NCBI RefSeq assembly: GCF_007750855.1
Contig: NZ_CP036291.1
Span: 2,728,001 to 2,792,000 of the forward strand
Reading direction: 5' to 3'
Source: Pirellulimonas nuda
Lineage (GTDB): Bacteria > Planctomycetota > Planctomycetia > Pirellulales > Lacipirellulaceae
Length of the DNA stretch: 64,000 nucleotides
Position numbers and translations under genes: made by a program. Below the pieces are notes generated by a model. It had not been told where the DNA came from and made no database searches. It was given only the letters and a program-made list of their open reading frames with translations. How positions within the stretch are numbered: the stretch's first letter is position 1; each line of letters starts with the position of its first letter. Positions 17,397-26,333 of this stretch are shown here, one piece after another.

Positions 17397-18776
17397 TCAC
17401 CTTTCCTGCGGGTCTACGAGGATGATTCGTCGTTGGTCGGCGCCGGTCGTACGCACGTCCCCGAGTTCGGCCCGGACCGCCTCGGCGTGCCGCTGCAGGC
17501 GGGCGACGACCTCTGGGTGACGGTCCGAGACGTCGTGCTTCTCGCCCACGTCGCTCTTCAGGTTGAAGAGCCGCAGCCGGTCGAGCGTCACGAAGCCCCG
17601 CTTCTTGATCGGTTTCTTAGACCAGAACGGCTGATCGTTGACGGTGCGCGGCAAGTGCAGCTTCCAATCCCCCTCGCGTACGGCCTGGAGATTCGTTCCG
17701 TTGTAGTAGTAGAGGACCTCGTGGGGAGAGTTGGACGACGCTCCTTTGAGGATCGGCAAGATCTCCTTCCCGTCGATCTTGCGATCGCGCGGCTGCTCGA
17801 CCCCGGCGAGTTCGCAGAACAGCGGCAACAGGTCCATGCTGGAGATCGTGACGTCAGAAACTTGCCCTGAAGGGATCGCTCCCGGCCAGCGAAAAATGCC
17901 GGGGACGCGGTGCCCTCCTTCCATGGTGCAGTACTTGCCGCCGTTCAAACCGCCGGCCGACCCCGCTATGGTGGGCCCGTTGTCCGAGGCGAATACCACC
18001 AGCGTGTTGTCCTCGACGCCGGCGTCGCGTAGGGCTTGCAGCACGCGGCCGGTGCTGTGGTCAAGCTCTTTGATGAAGTCGCCGTACTTGCCCTTCGGTG
18101 AGGTTCCGATGAACTCCTTACGGGGCTGTAGCGGGCTGTGCACGATGTGGTGCGAGAAGTAGACAAAGAACGGCTGGTCCTTCTGCCGCTTGATGAAGGC
18201 CACCACTTCGTCGGTGTACCGCTTGGTGAGCTCTTCGAGCGGGACGTGGCGTTGCTCCACCTGCTTGCCGCGATACAGCGTGTCGAAGTTTGCCCCTCGG
18301 GCCTTCCCGTAATTACTGGGGATGCCAAGGTGCTCGTCGAAGCCGGCGTCGAGCGGATGCGAGCCTGCGATTTCCATGCCCAGATGCCACTTGCCGACCA
18401 TCAGAGAGCGGTAGCCGGCCGACTTCAGCAGCTCCGGGATAGTGATCTCCTCGCTCATGAGCCCGTAGTTCTTGTACTTCGGCTCCGTTTCGTGCCTGGC
18501 GACGGGCACACCGCAGCGCATCGGGTAGCGTCCGGTCAACAGCGCCGCCCGCGACGGGCTGCAGACGTTTGCCGGAATGAAGAAGTCGGTGCTGCGAAAC
18601 CCCGCCGAGGCCAGCCCATCAATATGGGGGGTCTCGACGCCCGTCGGCCCGTAGCAACTGATGTCGCCGTAGCCGAGGTCGTCCGCGAAGATAATGACGA
18701 AGTTGGGCTTCTCCGCGGCCAACAGCGGCTGAGCCAGCCCAAGGCAGAGAACGCCTAGTAGGTAGAGCACTTTCAT
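17397..18776 (-). CDS. S1-type sulfatase (arylsulfatase A-like)
   Basis: This 459-aa protein has a signal peptide (MKVLYLLGVLCLGLAQPLLA). Motifs are FADDLGYGD, CSPSR with formylglycine Cys72, GKWHLG and FASDNG, all intact. It sits 31 bases after the GH116 glycosidase gene and six bases before the next sulfatase, so it belongs to the same leftward transcript. Presumed to act in the periplasm or outside the cell on sulfated glycan fragments. The exact sulfate position is unknown. Confidence 0.9.
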   Translation of the reverse strand: MKVLYLLGVLCLGLAQPLLAAEKPNFVIIFADDLGYGDISCYGPTGVETPHIDGLASAGFRSTDFFIPANVCSPSRAALLTGRYPMRCGVPVARHETEPKYKNYGLMSEEITIPELLKSAGYRSLMVGKWHLGMEIAGSHPLDAGFDEHLGIPSNYGKARGANFDTLYRGKQVEQRHVPLEELTKRYTDEVVAFIKRQKDQPFFVYFSHHIVHSPLQPRKEFIGTSPKGKYGDFIKELDHSTGRVLQALRDAGVEDNTLVVFASDNGPTIAGSAGGLNGGKYCTMEGGHRVPGIFRWPGAIPSGQVSDVTISSMDLLPLFCELAGVEQPRDRKIDGKEILPILKGASSNSPHEVLYYYNGTNLQAVREGDWKLHLPRTVNDQPFWSKKPIKKRGFVTLDRLRLFNLKSDVGEKHDVSDRHPEVVARLQRHAEAVRAELGDVRTTGADQRRIILVDPQER

Positions 18777-18807
18777 GGTGGGTTTCTACGCGAGTCTCGG
18801 GGTTGGA

Positions 18808-21561
18808 CTAGGCGTGTTGTACGCGCAGCGTTTGGCCAGCGGCGATGCTCAGACGCTGCGGGAAATGAACGATGTGGCGCAGGCCCGACTTCTCGAGCCG
18901 GGCGTCGACCGGGCGTCCATCCAGCGTGACGGACCCGTTGCCGAGGTCGCTTCCAGGGGCGATGTCCAGTGCCAACTGCCGCAGGGATAGTTTGCCGTTG
19001 CGCAACTCGATGGCGTTCTCTTGTCGGCGGTCGTTGACCATCTGGCTGAAGCTGCCCCAGCCTTCGGCCGTAGTGAAGGCGGCGCGGAAGTTGTCCTGCT
19101 GCATGCGCGGACCGAAGGCGAGCTTGCCCTCCGGCCCGTCGTAGCGGTACCCGCAGACGGCCATGAAGACGCTGTAGCTGGCCATGGCGCGGGCGTAGTG
19201 ATCGCTGCATTCGACTTCGTTGTACGGGTTGCGGTCTTTGGGCTGGTATCGGTCATAGATCGCCTTGCCGATCGCCAGCCCTTTCTCGACGAGCCCCTCC
19301 CAGATCATGTGGGCGGCGGCCTGCCACTCGAAGCCGGTCATGCATTCGTTCAAGTAGCCCGCGTAGTTCTTCTTACCGCTCTTGGCCTCGTCGCGGCCAT
19401 GCGGGAACGAACACATCACCAGACCCGCGTTCCCCTCGACCGCGTACCAGCGTCCCTCCGTCATGACGCTCCTGAAGTCACCCACGTTGGGTGAGAAGTT
19501 GAACGTCCAGAGAGACTCCAGTGTTCGGCGGACTTTGTCTTCGGGCAGCACTCGGTCGAGGCTCACGTTGTGGAGCCAGAACTCGCCCAGCACCTGATCG
19601 ATGTGGCAGCCGTTGGTCGAGCCGTGCTTCTCGTCCGCGCCAGGCCCCGGCTTGTGGATGAAGTGGCCGTACTGCTCGTTCCAGAGCATGTCGACCATTT
19701 TCGGGGCGCCTCGCGCAACGATCTTTTCGTAGCGCTCCGCCACGGCCGGTTGTTTCATCTGTCGCGCCATGGTCGCGGACGCCTTGAGCGCGGCGTGGTA
19801 CAGGTTGATCAGCCAGTGCACCTGCCCGTACCAGGGCTCGTCGAGCGTGTTGTGTTGGGCGCCCGCCAGCAGGCCGTCCTCGTCCGGGTCCCACTTCTGG
19901 ATAACGCGGTCCATGGAGAGCCGAGTACGGTCCCAGATGCTTTCGAGGAAGCGGTAGTCGGGCGTCATCTGGCTCTCGCGCAGAACGCGGAGGATCGTGC
20001 CGCACTGGCCGTCCACCGCCTCTTCGAACTTCGCGATGGAGTAGCGGAAGTTGATTGCGCCGTCCTCGGGCCTGAACCCCTTGCCGTACTCAATCTTGTC
20101 GCGGCATTCCCGCTCGATCACGGGGAAGATACGCGCCAGCCCCTGGGCGTACTGCCACACGTGCGTGCAGTTGCCGGGGCAACAGTTGACCCCTTCGTCC
20201 AGGTTGTACAGGCCGCCTTGCAACGCCAGCCGCTCGGCCACCTGGGTCTGCATGCAGTCGAGCGTGACGAACGTTCGCTCCAGCAGCCAGTAGGGCAACG
20301 TGGAGTCGTACCAGGTGTCTACCCAGGTGCGGGTGGTCCCGTAGAGCTGCTGCTCTCTGGCGGCCACGGCCCCTGCGGCGTCCGACGCGGTCGGCCACAA
20401 GATGGAGTAGAAGTTGATGTCGTGGGCGCCGGGCTTGTTCCCGAAGGCAGTCACGTAGTTCGCGTTCGGGAAACGCCACGCCAGCGCGAAGGAGATGGTT
20501 TTCTCTTCGCCGGGCTCGAGCGACAGGGTACGCCCGACCGAAGCGAATCCCCGCTCTCGCAAAGGCATTGCGAACGCCTCATCTTTCTCCACGCCTGGTT
20601 GGCTGGGGGCGAACAGATCCGATGCGCCCGGCTGCGACCGGCGGATGTCGACGATGTCGGGGCGCTCTTCCCCGAGCAGCCCCAGAGCGATCGACCCGAA
20701 GTCCGTGGCGAGTTCTAATCGCGTCCTCGGCCTTCCGGCACGGCTCTCCTCAGCGGCCGGTTCTGCCCAGCACTCGACCACCGAAAGCCCCTCGAGCTCT
20801 CGGTAGCGACTTAGCCGTTCGCCGCGAGCCCCCTTGCCGCTCCGGTAGTTGGAGAAGTTTTCCACCCAACCCGCGATCGCCGCCGCCTGGACGTTGTCCG
20901 ATGTGTTCTTGATCGTGTAACGCATCACGATCACTGGGTAGCTGGAATCGTCGCGATTCAATGGGATGTAGGGGGTGTACGCCTCAAGCTCGACCTGCAC
21001 GGGACAGGCCGCGTCGGCGTACGTCACGCGCGCCATCGGGTACTGGTTGGTGAAGACGACCTCTGCAAATCCTTTCGAGTCCAAGGTGAAGGTCCGCTTG
21101 TCGTTCCCGGACTCAACCTCCAACGCGAACCCCTGATCCATCGGGGAGTGGATGGTGTCTGGATCGGTGAAACGGGGGCCCTTCACGGCGTGCTTCGCGT
21201 CTCTCTTGCCATCCAGGTTCCAGTACCACAACCGGCCGTCGCCCCCGAGATAGACCTGCCCCGTGCAGATCCCGCCGATGGGCATGCCGATGTACTTCAG
21301 GTCGTCGGCGGTGGCGCTGAGCGCCTCTCCGCGGGCGTATAGAGACGCCACCCACTCCTTGCTCAACTTCTTGTCGGAAGGAATGACGTGCTCAAACGCG
21401 TCTGGGCTGAATGGACCCGCCATGACCCGGCCGCGACCCGCCATGAGCATCGCGGTCGTGAGCCCGGAGGCCTTGATGAAGTTGCGGCGTCCGATGGAGG
21501 CAGGCGAACAGGCGGCAGGGCCGCAGCCGCAGCCCTGCTCGGGATTCACGCTCGAATTCAT
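18808..21561 (-). CDS. GH116-family glycosidase with Tat-type leader
   Basis: This is a 917-aa protein from ATG 21561, chosen because it follows a Shine-Dalgarno-like purine stretch and an upstream in-frame start adds 19 unlikely residues. The N-terminus has a twin-arginine-type leader (RRNFIKASGLTTAMLMA). The GH116 N-domain begins with the IGMPIGGICTGQVYLGGDG block, and the (alpha/alpha)6 catalytic domain contains GNCTHVWQYAQ and HNTLDEPWYG, where the Asp matches the family acid/base. Members are beta-glucosidases, beta-xylosidases, glucosylceramidases or N-acetylglucosaminidases. Leading position among sulfatases suggests it trims a sulfated glycan. Cys-rich GCGCGPAAC near the N-terminus is unusual. 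The nucleophile was not assigned with certainty. Confidence 0.85.
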   Translation of the reverse strand: MNSSVNPEQGCGCGPAACSPASIGRRNFIKASGLTTAMLMAGRGRVMAGPFSPDAFEHVIPSDKKLSKEWVASLYARGEALSATADDLKYIGMPIGGICTGQVYLGGDGRLWYWNLDGKRDAKHAVKGPRFTDPDTIHSPMDQGFALEVESGNDKRTFTLDSKGFAEVVFTNQYPMARVTYADAACPVQVELEAYTPYIPLNRDDSSYPVIVMRYTIKNTSDNVQAAAIAGWVENFSNYRSGKGARGERLSRYRELEGLSVVECWAEPAAEESRAGRPRTRLELATDFGSIALGLLGEERPDIVDIRRSQPGASDLFAPSQPGVEKDEAFAMPLRERGFASVGRTLSLEPGEEKTISFALAWRFPNANYVTAFGNKPGAHDINFYSILWPTASDAAGAVAAREQQLYGTTRTWVDTWYDSTLPYWLLERTFVTLDCMQTQVAERLALQGGLYNLDEGVNCCPGNCTHVWQYAQGLARIFPVIERECRDKIEYGKGFRPEDGAINFRYSIAKFEEAVDGQCGTILRVLRESQMTPDYRFLESIWDRTRLSMDRVIQKWDPDEDGLLAGAQHNTLDEPWYGQVHWLINLYHAALKASATMARQMKQPAVAERYEKIVARGAPKMVDMLWNEQYGHFIHKPGPGADEKHGSTNGCHIDQVLGEFWLHNVSLDRVLPEDKVRRTLESLWTFNFSPNVGDFRSVMTEGRWYAVEGNAGLVMCSFPHGRDEAKSGKKNYAGYLNECMTGFEWQAAAHMIWEGLVEKGLAIGKAIYDRYQPKDRNPYNEVECSDHYARAMASYSVFMAVCGYRYDGPEGKLAFGPRMQQDNFRAAFTTAEGWGSFSQMVNDRRQENAIELRNGKLSLRQLALDIAPGSDLGNGSVTLDGRPVDARLEKSGLRHIVHFPQRLSIAAGQTLRVQHA

Positions 21562-21635
21562 GACAAGAAGATTCCTGCGAAAGGGCGCGCTGCGGTAGCC
21601 AAGTAGATGCGGCCCCACAGATCGCGCGGATTGTC

Positions 21636-21665
21636 CGGAAGCTATCAGGGCAATCGCATCTAATC
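21636..21665. repeat. Target duplication plus left inverted repeat of the first IS
   Basis: CGGAAGCTAT (21636-21645) is the target duplication; bases 21646-21665 are the 20-bp terminal repeat, an exact reverse complement of 22890-22909. Confidence 0.95.
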
Positions 21666-22909
21666 ACGCGGCATTCCCCGTGAGAATCCTCTGAAGCGTG
21701 GCGTTATTCCACCCTGCGCGGAGACGTTTGCCGCGTAGACTCTCACGGAGGGTAGTGTCCTGCTTGAGAATCGAGAGCGCCAGGCGGCGAAATCCAGAAC
21801 ATATTTCTTGGCCGCTGCCCTTGCGGATGCGGCTCTGGTCCTCTGAAAAAGTTACATCGAGCGACCAGTGCAGTGCGTTTTCCACCCGCCAGTGTCCCCG
21901 CACATGCCCGGCCAACGACCGCACTTTCGGCGGGTCCGCCGCGGCGGACTGAGGAAAAACGACACCTCGCGGCTCTCTTTGCCGCTGGCCTCGCGGCAGC
22001 GGTACACCATGCCGACCGAGCGGACATCGCGCCAGTCGCGGGCAAGCGACTCGGGCGCCGCCGCGACGTAGTACTCCCGCCGTTCTTCCCGCCCGTGGCT
22101 CTTCTCGACAGTCGTGTGCCGACGCACGCCGCGGTAGTCGGCGTCGCCGAACTCGATGAACAACTCTTGCAGCGCGTCGTGCACCGAAGGCTGATTGGCT
22201 TTGACCTGCAGCACGTAGTCGGCGCCGCGGTTGCGGATCGCTCGGGCGGTCTCCTTCTGACAGTGCATGGCGTCGAGGGTGACCACCGCCCCGTCGATCG
22301 CCAGCATCTCAAGAAGCCGGGGAACCGCGGTGATCTCGTTCGACTTCTCTTCGGTCGCCACCTGGCCGATCGACACCCCCAGGTCGGTCGCACACGCGTT
22401 GACCACGTGCAGCGCCGAGCGGCCGACCGACTTGTCGTGCGACCTGCGGAGGGTCTTGCCATCGATCGCCACGGTCTTCCCCTTCAGGTCGAGTTGCAGG
22501 CTGGCGACCCAGTTCGCAAGGCAGTGGTAGAACTCGGACGTGTCGAGCATCGCGAACACCCGACCGAACGTGTCGTGCGACGGGACGCCGTTCTCAAGAC
22601 GCAAGAACGTGCGGAACCACTCGAACTTCTCACGGCCAAACCGCTCCACATCGGCCCACGTGTCGGCGCCGCAGATCGCGCCGCAGATGGCGATGGCCAC
22701 CATGTCGCCCAGACGGTGCTGCTTCGTCCGATCCATACGCGGATCGGACAGCTCCTCGAAGTGTGTAAGAATTACAGGAACGTTTGCAGACGCCATGCTC
22801 CGACCTCCGTGCTAGGAATGCTACCGCCGGGTCGGCTCCGCCGACCCACTAGACTCCAAGCATTACGACGCAACAATGCTCCTCGTTCGGATTAGATGCG
22901 ATTGCCCTG
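21646..22909 (-). mobile_element. ISAs1-family insertion sequence (1264 bp)
   Basis: Perfect 20-bp terminal inverted repeats (21646-21665 and 22890-22909; CAGGGCAATCGCATCTAATC inward from each end) bound a single transposase gene. A 10-bp target duplication, CGGAAGCTAT, flanks it at 21636-21645 and 22910-22919. The right-hand duplication contains the TAG stop of the sulfatase-fucosidase gene, so that gene keeps its own stop codon. The insertion splits the leftward array between that gene and the GH116 gene. Perfect repeats and duplication suggest a fairly recent insertion. Confidence 0.95.
21664..22796 (-). pseudogene. ISAs1-family transposase, frameshifted
   Basis: From ATG 22796 (preceded by GGAGGTCGGAGC) the frame encodes the N-terminal domain and DDE core: AIDGKTLRR and VTLDAMHCQ supply the two Asp residues. 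Around 21955-21959, at a run of five A on the plus strand (T on the coding strand), the frame changes. The remainder (GHWRVENALHWSLDVTF with the catalytic Glu, then the C-terminus to 21664) is in the -1 frame. Adding one T restores a 377-aa transposase, the normal length. It is therefore either inactivated by a one-base deletion or read by slippage; the local sequence GTTTTTC is not a classical slippery heptamer. Confidence 0.85.
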
Positions 22910-22919
22910 CGGAAGCTAT
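22890..22919. repeat. Right inverted repeat plus target duplication of the first IS
   Basis: The 20-bp repeat (22890-22909) is followed by the second CGGAAGCTAT (22910-22919). The stop codon of the adjacent leftward gene occupies 22916-22918. Confidence 0.95.
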
Positions 22920-25900
22920 TGAGTACTGTTTCCTTCCAAGTCGACCTTCTTCGTCCCTCGAAGCGCTTTGGAAGCATTGCGTTGGATCACGTTGGGCTCA
23001 TGTTGCTCGCGATCCGTCTCGATCTCGAAAGCCCACGCGTGCGTGCTCTGTCCGAGGTCCCGCGGCGGCGTGATCTGCAAGCCGGTAGGGGTTAGTTTCC
23101 ACTCCACCGCTGACGCTGATCCTAAGAGACGTACCGATTTGACGGCGCCGTCCTTCCAACCCGCGGACGCCTCGATGGTGAGAGGATGCGTCGGCTTCGT
23201 GAGTGCAATGGCGTAGAGGTTCTTACCCTTGGCGGTGAAGGCCAGGCGCCCATCGGCTTGTTGGTTCACCTTCCAGTAGCGAGTGCCGTAGATCGCCCGG
23301 CCATTGATCTTCAGCCAGTCGCCCATGGCACGCAGTCGTTCGACCTGCCAGGCGGGGATCGTCCCGTCAGCCCTTGGCCCGATATTGATCAAGAAATTGC
23401 CGTTGCGGCTGATCACCTCGACCATTTCATGGATCACCTCTTCAACCGATTTCTTCTTGTGACGGTAGTCTGGGTCATCTTCGGCGGCCAGGTATCCAAA
23501 CGATGTGCCGAACGTGGTGCAGCTCTGCCACTTCGGGCCGATCACTTCGAGCTTCAGGTTGTCCTTCTCTAGGCAGCCCACGCCATCGGGCCAGTTGCGA
23601 TTGGCGCCCTTGTTGTTGCAATAGACTTCCCGCTGGCGGGCGGCGGCGTCATTCATGAAATCGGTGATCATGCCGCGAGCCTGGTCGTCCAGATACTTGA
23701 TCTCCGGCTTCATCTTGCCGCTGCGGACTTGGTTGCCATCCCGGGTGTAAATGGGGAAGTCGTCGACCCACAAGAAGTCGGGCTGGTACTTGGTTTGGAT
23801 CTCCTTCCAGCGCGCGACGTAGTCGTCGACGAAGGCCTTGTCGTAGCTGAACGGACCGTACAGCGATGCGGCGGCGGGCACGCGACGGATCTCTTCGATG
23901 ATATCTGGCCGGGGTTCGCTGTGGACAACGTACATCTCTTTTGCGAAGAAGCCCGTGTGACGCTCGCGGTGATACGAGGGGGCGAACTTCAGCCCGCGCT
24001 TACGGACGGCCCTGCCCAGGTCGCCAACGAGGTCGCGCTTCGGGCCCATGTCAACGGCGTTCCAGGGCGTCAGGTCGGAGTCCCAGTTGGCCCAGCCGTC
24101 GTGGTGCTCCGCCGTTAGCACCACGTATTTGGCGCCGACTTCGTCAAACAACTTCGCCCATTGATCGGGGTCCCAGTTCTCCGCCTTGAACTCGCCGACG
24201 ATGTCCTTGTAACCGAACTCCGGCGGGGTCGCGCCCCAGCGGTCTTTCATGTAGGGGTAATAGTGTTCGCGGTCTTGGTACAGCATCTTCGGCACATGCT
24301 CGGCGTAACCGCGATCCCCTTTTCGGTAGCCGATGGCACTGTAGGGACCCCAGTGAATGAAAATGCCGATCTTGCCGTCATCAAACCAGGCGGGAACCGG
24401 CATCTCTTGAAGCGACCGCCAGCTTCCGTCGTACTGCGGCCTCGGCGCCTTGTGATCTGATACGGGATCCGAGCCCAGGGCCTCCACCTCGGTGAAGTAG
24501 GCGCCCCCCGCCTCTCCGTTCACGTCGATGAGTTGCGTCAAGAGCTCCGTCGGACCGGCCGGGAGATCAAGTTCAAACACAACGCCCCGGCTGCTTGCCT
24601 GCACCGGCTGTTCCACTGCTTGACCAGCGATCTCGATTTTCGCACGCTCCGCAACCACGGGCTTGTTTGCTTCTCTTGGAAACTGGCGAAGCGTGATCCG
24701 GTACTGACCAGCCTTCTGCACTTGCAGCATCCATGGCCCAGTCACCTTGGGCAGCTTCTTGATCATGTTGAAGTTCCACGGCGAATTGCCGGCTGGCATA
24801 TACCAATCCTGCGAGCTGAGGACGGTCGGGCTCTCTGCGGGATTGCCGATGTCGATGCGAACCGGGGTCAGCCTCGGCGACACCCTGGCCCAAAAAGGCT
24901 GGTACCTTTCACGCAGGTCGTCCACGACGTCGGGATGTTCCTTGGCGACGTCGTTTCTCTGTGCGGGGTCTGCTTCGATGTCGTACAGGCGTTGCCCGTT
25001 GGAGTTCACCAGACGCCAGCGCTCGGTCATCACGACGGAAAACTCGTAGGGCTTCGACGGCAGTGTCTCGGCCCCGGGGCCGCCGTGGTATTGCAGAACG
25101 TGATGATCGCGCTGAAACGCTTCCTCCGAACCGCTGAGCAGCGGTTTGAGGGAGACTCCATCGGGCCGATCGTCGTCCGGGACTGCAATGCCGCAGAGGT
25201 CCGAAAGCGTCGGGAGCACATCGATGTGTGCGGCGAGCGTGTCGATATCCCTACCACCGTTCAGCCCTCCCTTGGGCCAGTGGATAAAGAATGGCACACG
25301 ATGACCGCCCTCGTAGACCGACGCCTTCTTGCCCCGCATCCCCGCGTTGAAGCCCACGGTTGGCTCAGAATCCAGGCCGCGGAAGTCGCCGCCGGCAGCG
25401 GTTCCGTTGTCTGTCATGAAGATCAGGATCGTGTTTTCGGCCAGCCCGAGATCGCTTAATCTTTCACGCAGCATCGCTAGGTTGTGATCGATGTTTGCGA
25501 TCATCCCGTAGAAGTTCGCGTTGGCCACATTCCTATTGCGGACGTAGGGCGTCGCCCATTCCTTCGGCACTAGGTAGGGGCTGTGCGGCGCGTTGGTTGC
25601 AAGGTAGAGAAAGAACGGCTTGTCTTGGTTCTGCTCAATAAATCGGGTGGCCTCGCGGAACCAGACGTCGGTGCAATATCCTTCAAACCGCTCGGGCTGC
25701 CCGTTGCGTTCGTAGGTGTCGTCGAAGTAGTCGTTGCCCCAGTAGTCCGATGCTTGGCCAACCCCGCCGCAACGGTGCCAGACGACGTCTTGAAAGCCCC
25801 GGTCTTGCGGGCGATGGGGAGCGTTGTCGCCCAGGTGCCATTTCCCAACCATCCCGGTCGTGTAGCCCGCATCGGCAAACAGATCTGCTATCGTGACTTC

Positions 25901-26215
25901 ATCCCGGTGCATCATCGTGCGACCAGAACTGGTTCGGAAGGCGCCCGTGTAGCCCGGGTGGTTGCCCGTCATGAGCGCCGCGCGCGTTGGAGTACAGAAC
26001 GGGCTGACATGGAAATCGGTGAAGCGAATCGAGTCGCGATAGAGCGCGTCGATATTGGGCGTCCTGAGAACCGGGTTCCCGTGACAGCCCAGGTCGCCGT
26101 AGCCCTGGTCGTCGGTCAACAGCAGCACCACATTGGGACGATCGGCGGCCGAAGAATCTGTCGTGGCAAGTGCAACGATCGCCAGAGCTGAAAGTCCGCC
26201 AAGTCGATAGAACAT
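22916..26215 (-). CDS. Sulfatase / GH29 alpha-L-fucosidase fusion protein
   Basis: This is a single 1099-aa reading frame. Residues 1-24 are a signal peptide; about 25-445 form an S1 sulfatase (LTDDQGYGD, CTPTR with formylglycine Cys74, GKWHLG at 124-129, MTDNG); 455-580 form a beta-sandwich often appended to planctomycete sulfatases. Residues about 595-1065 form a GH29 alpha-L-fucosidase (KIGIFIHWGPYS; EHHDGW at 703-708; LWVDD with probable nucleophile Asp818; NGRAIYGTRYW). The two activities would desulfate and release fucose at one site. It continues the leftward array; the IS begins just past its stop. Both catalytic domains look complete. The last 30 residues look unstructured. Confidence 0.9.
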   Translation of the reverse strand: MFYRLGGLSALAIVALATTDSSAADRPNVVLLLTDDQGYGDLGCHGNPVLRTPNIDALYRDSIRFTDFHVSPFCTPTRAALMTGNHPGYTGAFRTSSGRTMMHRDEVTIADLFADAGYTTGMVGKWHLGDNAPHRPQDRGFQDVVWHRCGGVGQASDYWGNDYFDDTYERNGQPERFEGYCTDVWFREATRFIEQNQDKPFFLYLATNAPHSPYLVPKEWATPYVRNRNVANANFYGMIANIDHNLAMLRERLSDLGLAENTILIFMTDNGTAAGGDFRGLDSEPTVGFNAGMRGKKASVYEGGHRVPFFIHWPKGGLNGGRDIDTLAAHIDVLPTLSDLCGIAVPDDDRPDGVSLKPLLSGSEEAFQRDHHVLQYHGGPGAETLPSKPYEFSVVMTERWRLVNSNGQRLYDIEADPAQRNDVAKEHPDVVDDLRERYQPFWARVSPRLTPVRIDIGNPAESPTVLSSQDWYMPAGNSPWNFNMIKKLPKVTGPWMLQVQKAGQYRITLRQFPREANKPVVAERAKIEIAGQAVEQPVQASSRGVVFELDLPAGPTELLTQLIDVNGEAGGAYFTEVEALGSDPVSDHKAPRPQYDGSWRSLQEMPVPAWFDDGKIGIFIHWGPYSAIGYRKGDRGYAEHVPKMLYQDREHYYPYMKDRWGATPPEFGYKDIVGEFKAENWDPDQWAKLFDEVGAKYVVLTAEHHDGWANWDSDLTPWNAVDMGPKRDLVGDLGRAVRKRGLKFAPSYHRERHTGFFAKEMYVVHSEPRPDIIEEIRRVPAAASLYGPFSYDKAFVDDYVARWKEIQTKYQPDFLWVDDFPIYTRDGNQVRSGKMKPEIKYLDDQARGMITDFMNDAAARQREVYCNNKGANRNWPDGVGCLEKDNLKLEVIGPKWQSCTTFGTSFGYLAAEDDPDYRHKKKSVEEVIHEMVEVISRNGNFLINIGPRADGTIPAWQVERLRAMGDWLKINGRAIYGTRYWKVNQQADGRLAFTAKGKNLYAIALTKPTHPLTIEASAGWKDGAVKSVRLLGSASAVEWKLTPTGLQITPPRDLGQSTHAWAFEIETDREQHEPNVIQRNASKALRGTKKVDLEGNSTQ

Positions 26216-26333
26216 CGCAATTTTGCGTTGAAAAAGAGAGTTGTGGCATGAGCCGGCGGCGCTGTTGCGCCGGCGTAAGAGACATCGTTGTCTGGCCTAG
26301 GGCTCGACCTTCAGCATTAGGAATCCTGTCGAG

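Noticed and set aside
19570..20718. 382-codon plus-strand frame
   Set aside because: Antisense to the GH116 gene, with no recognisable domain.
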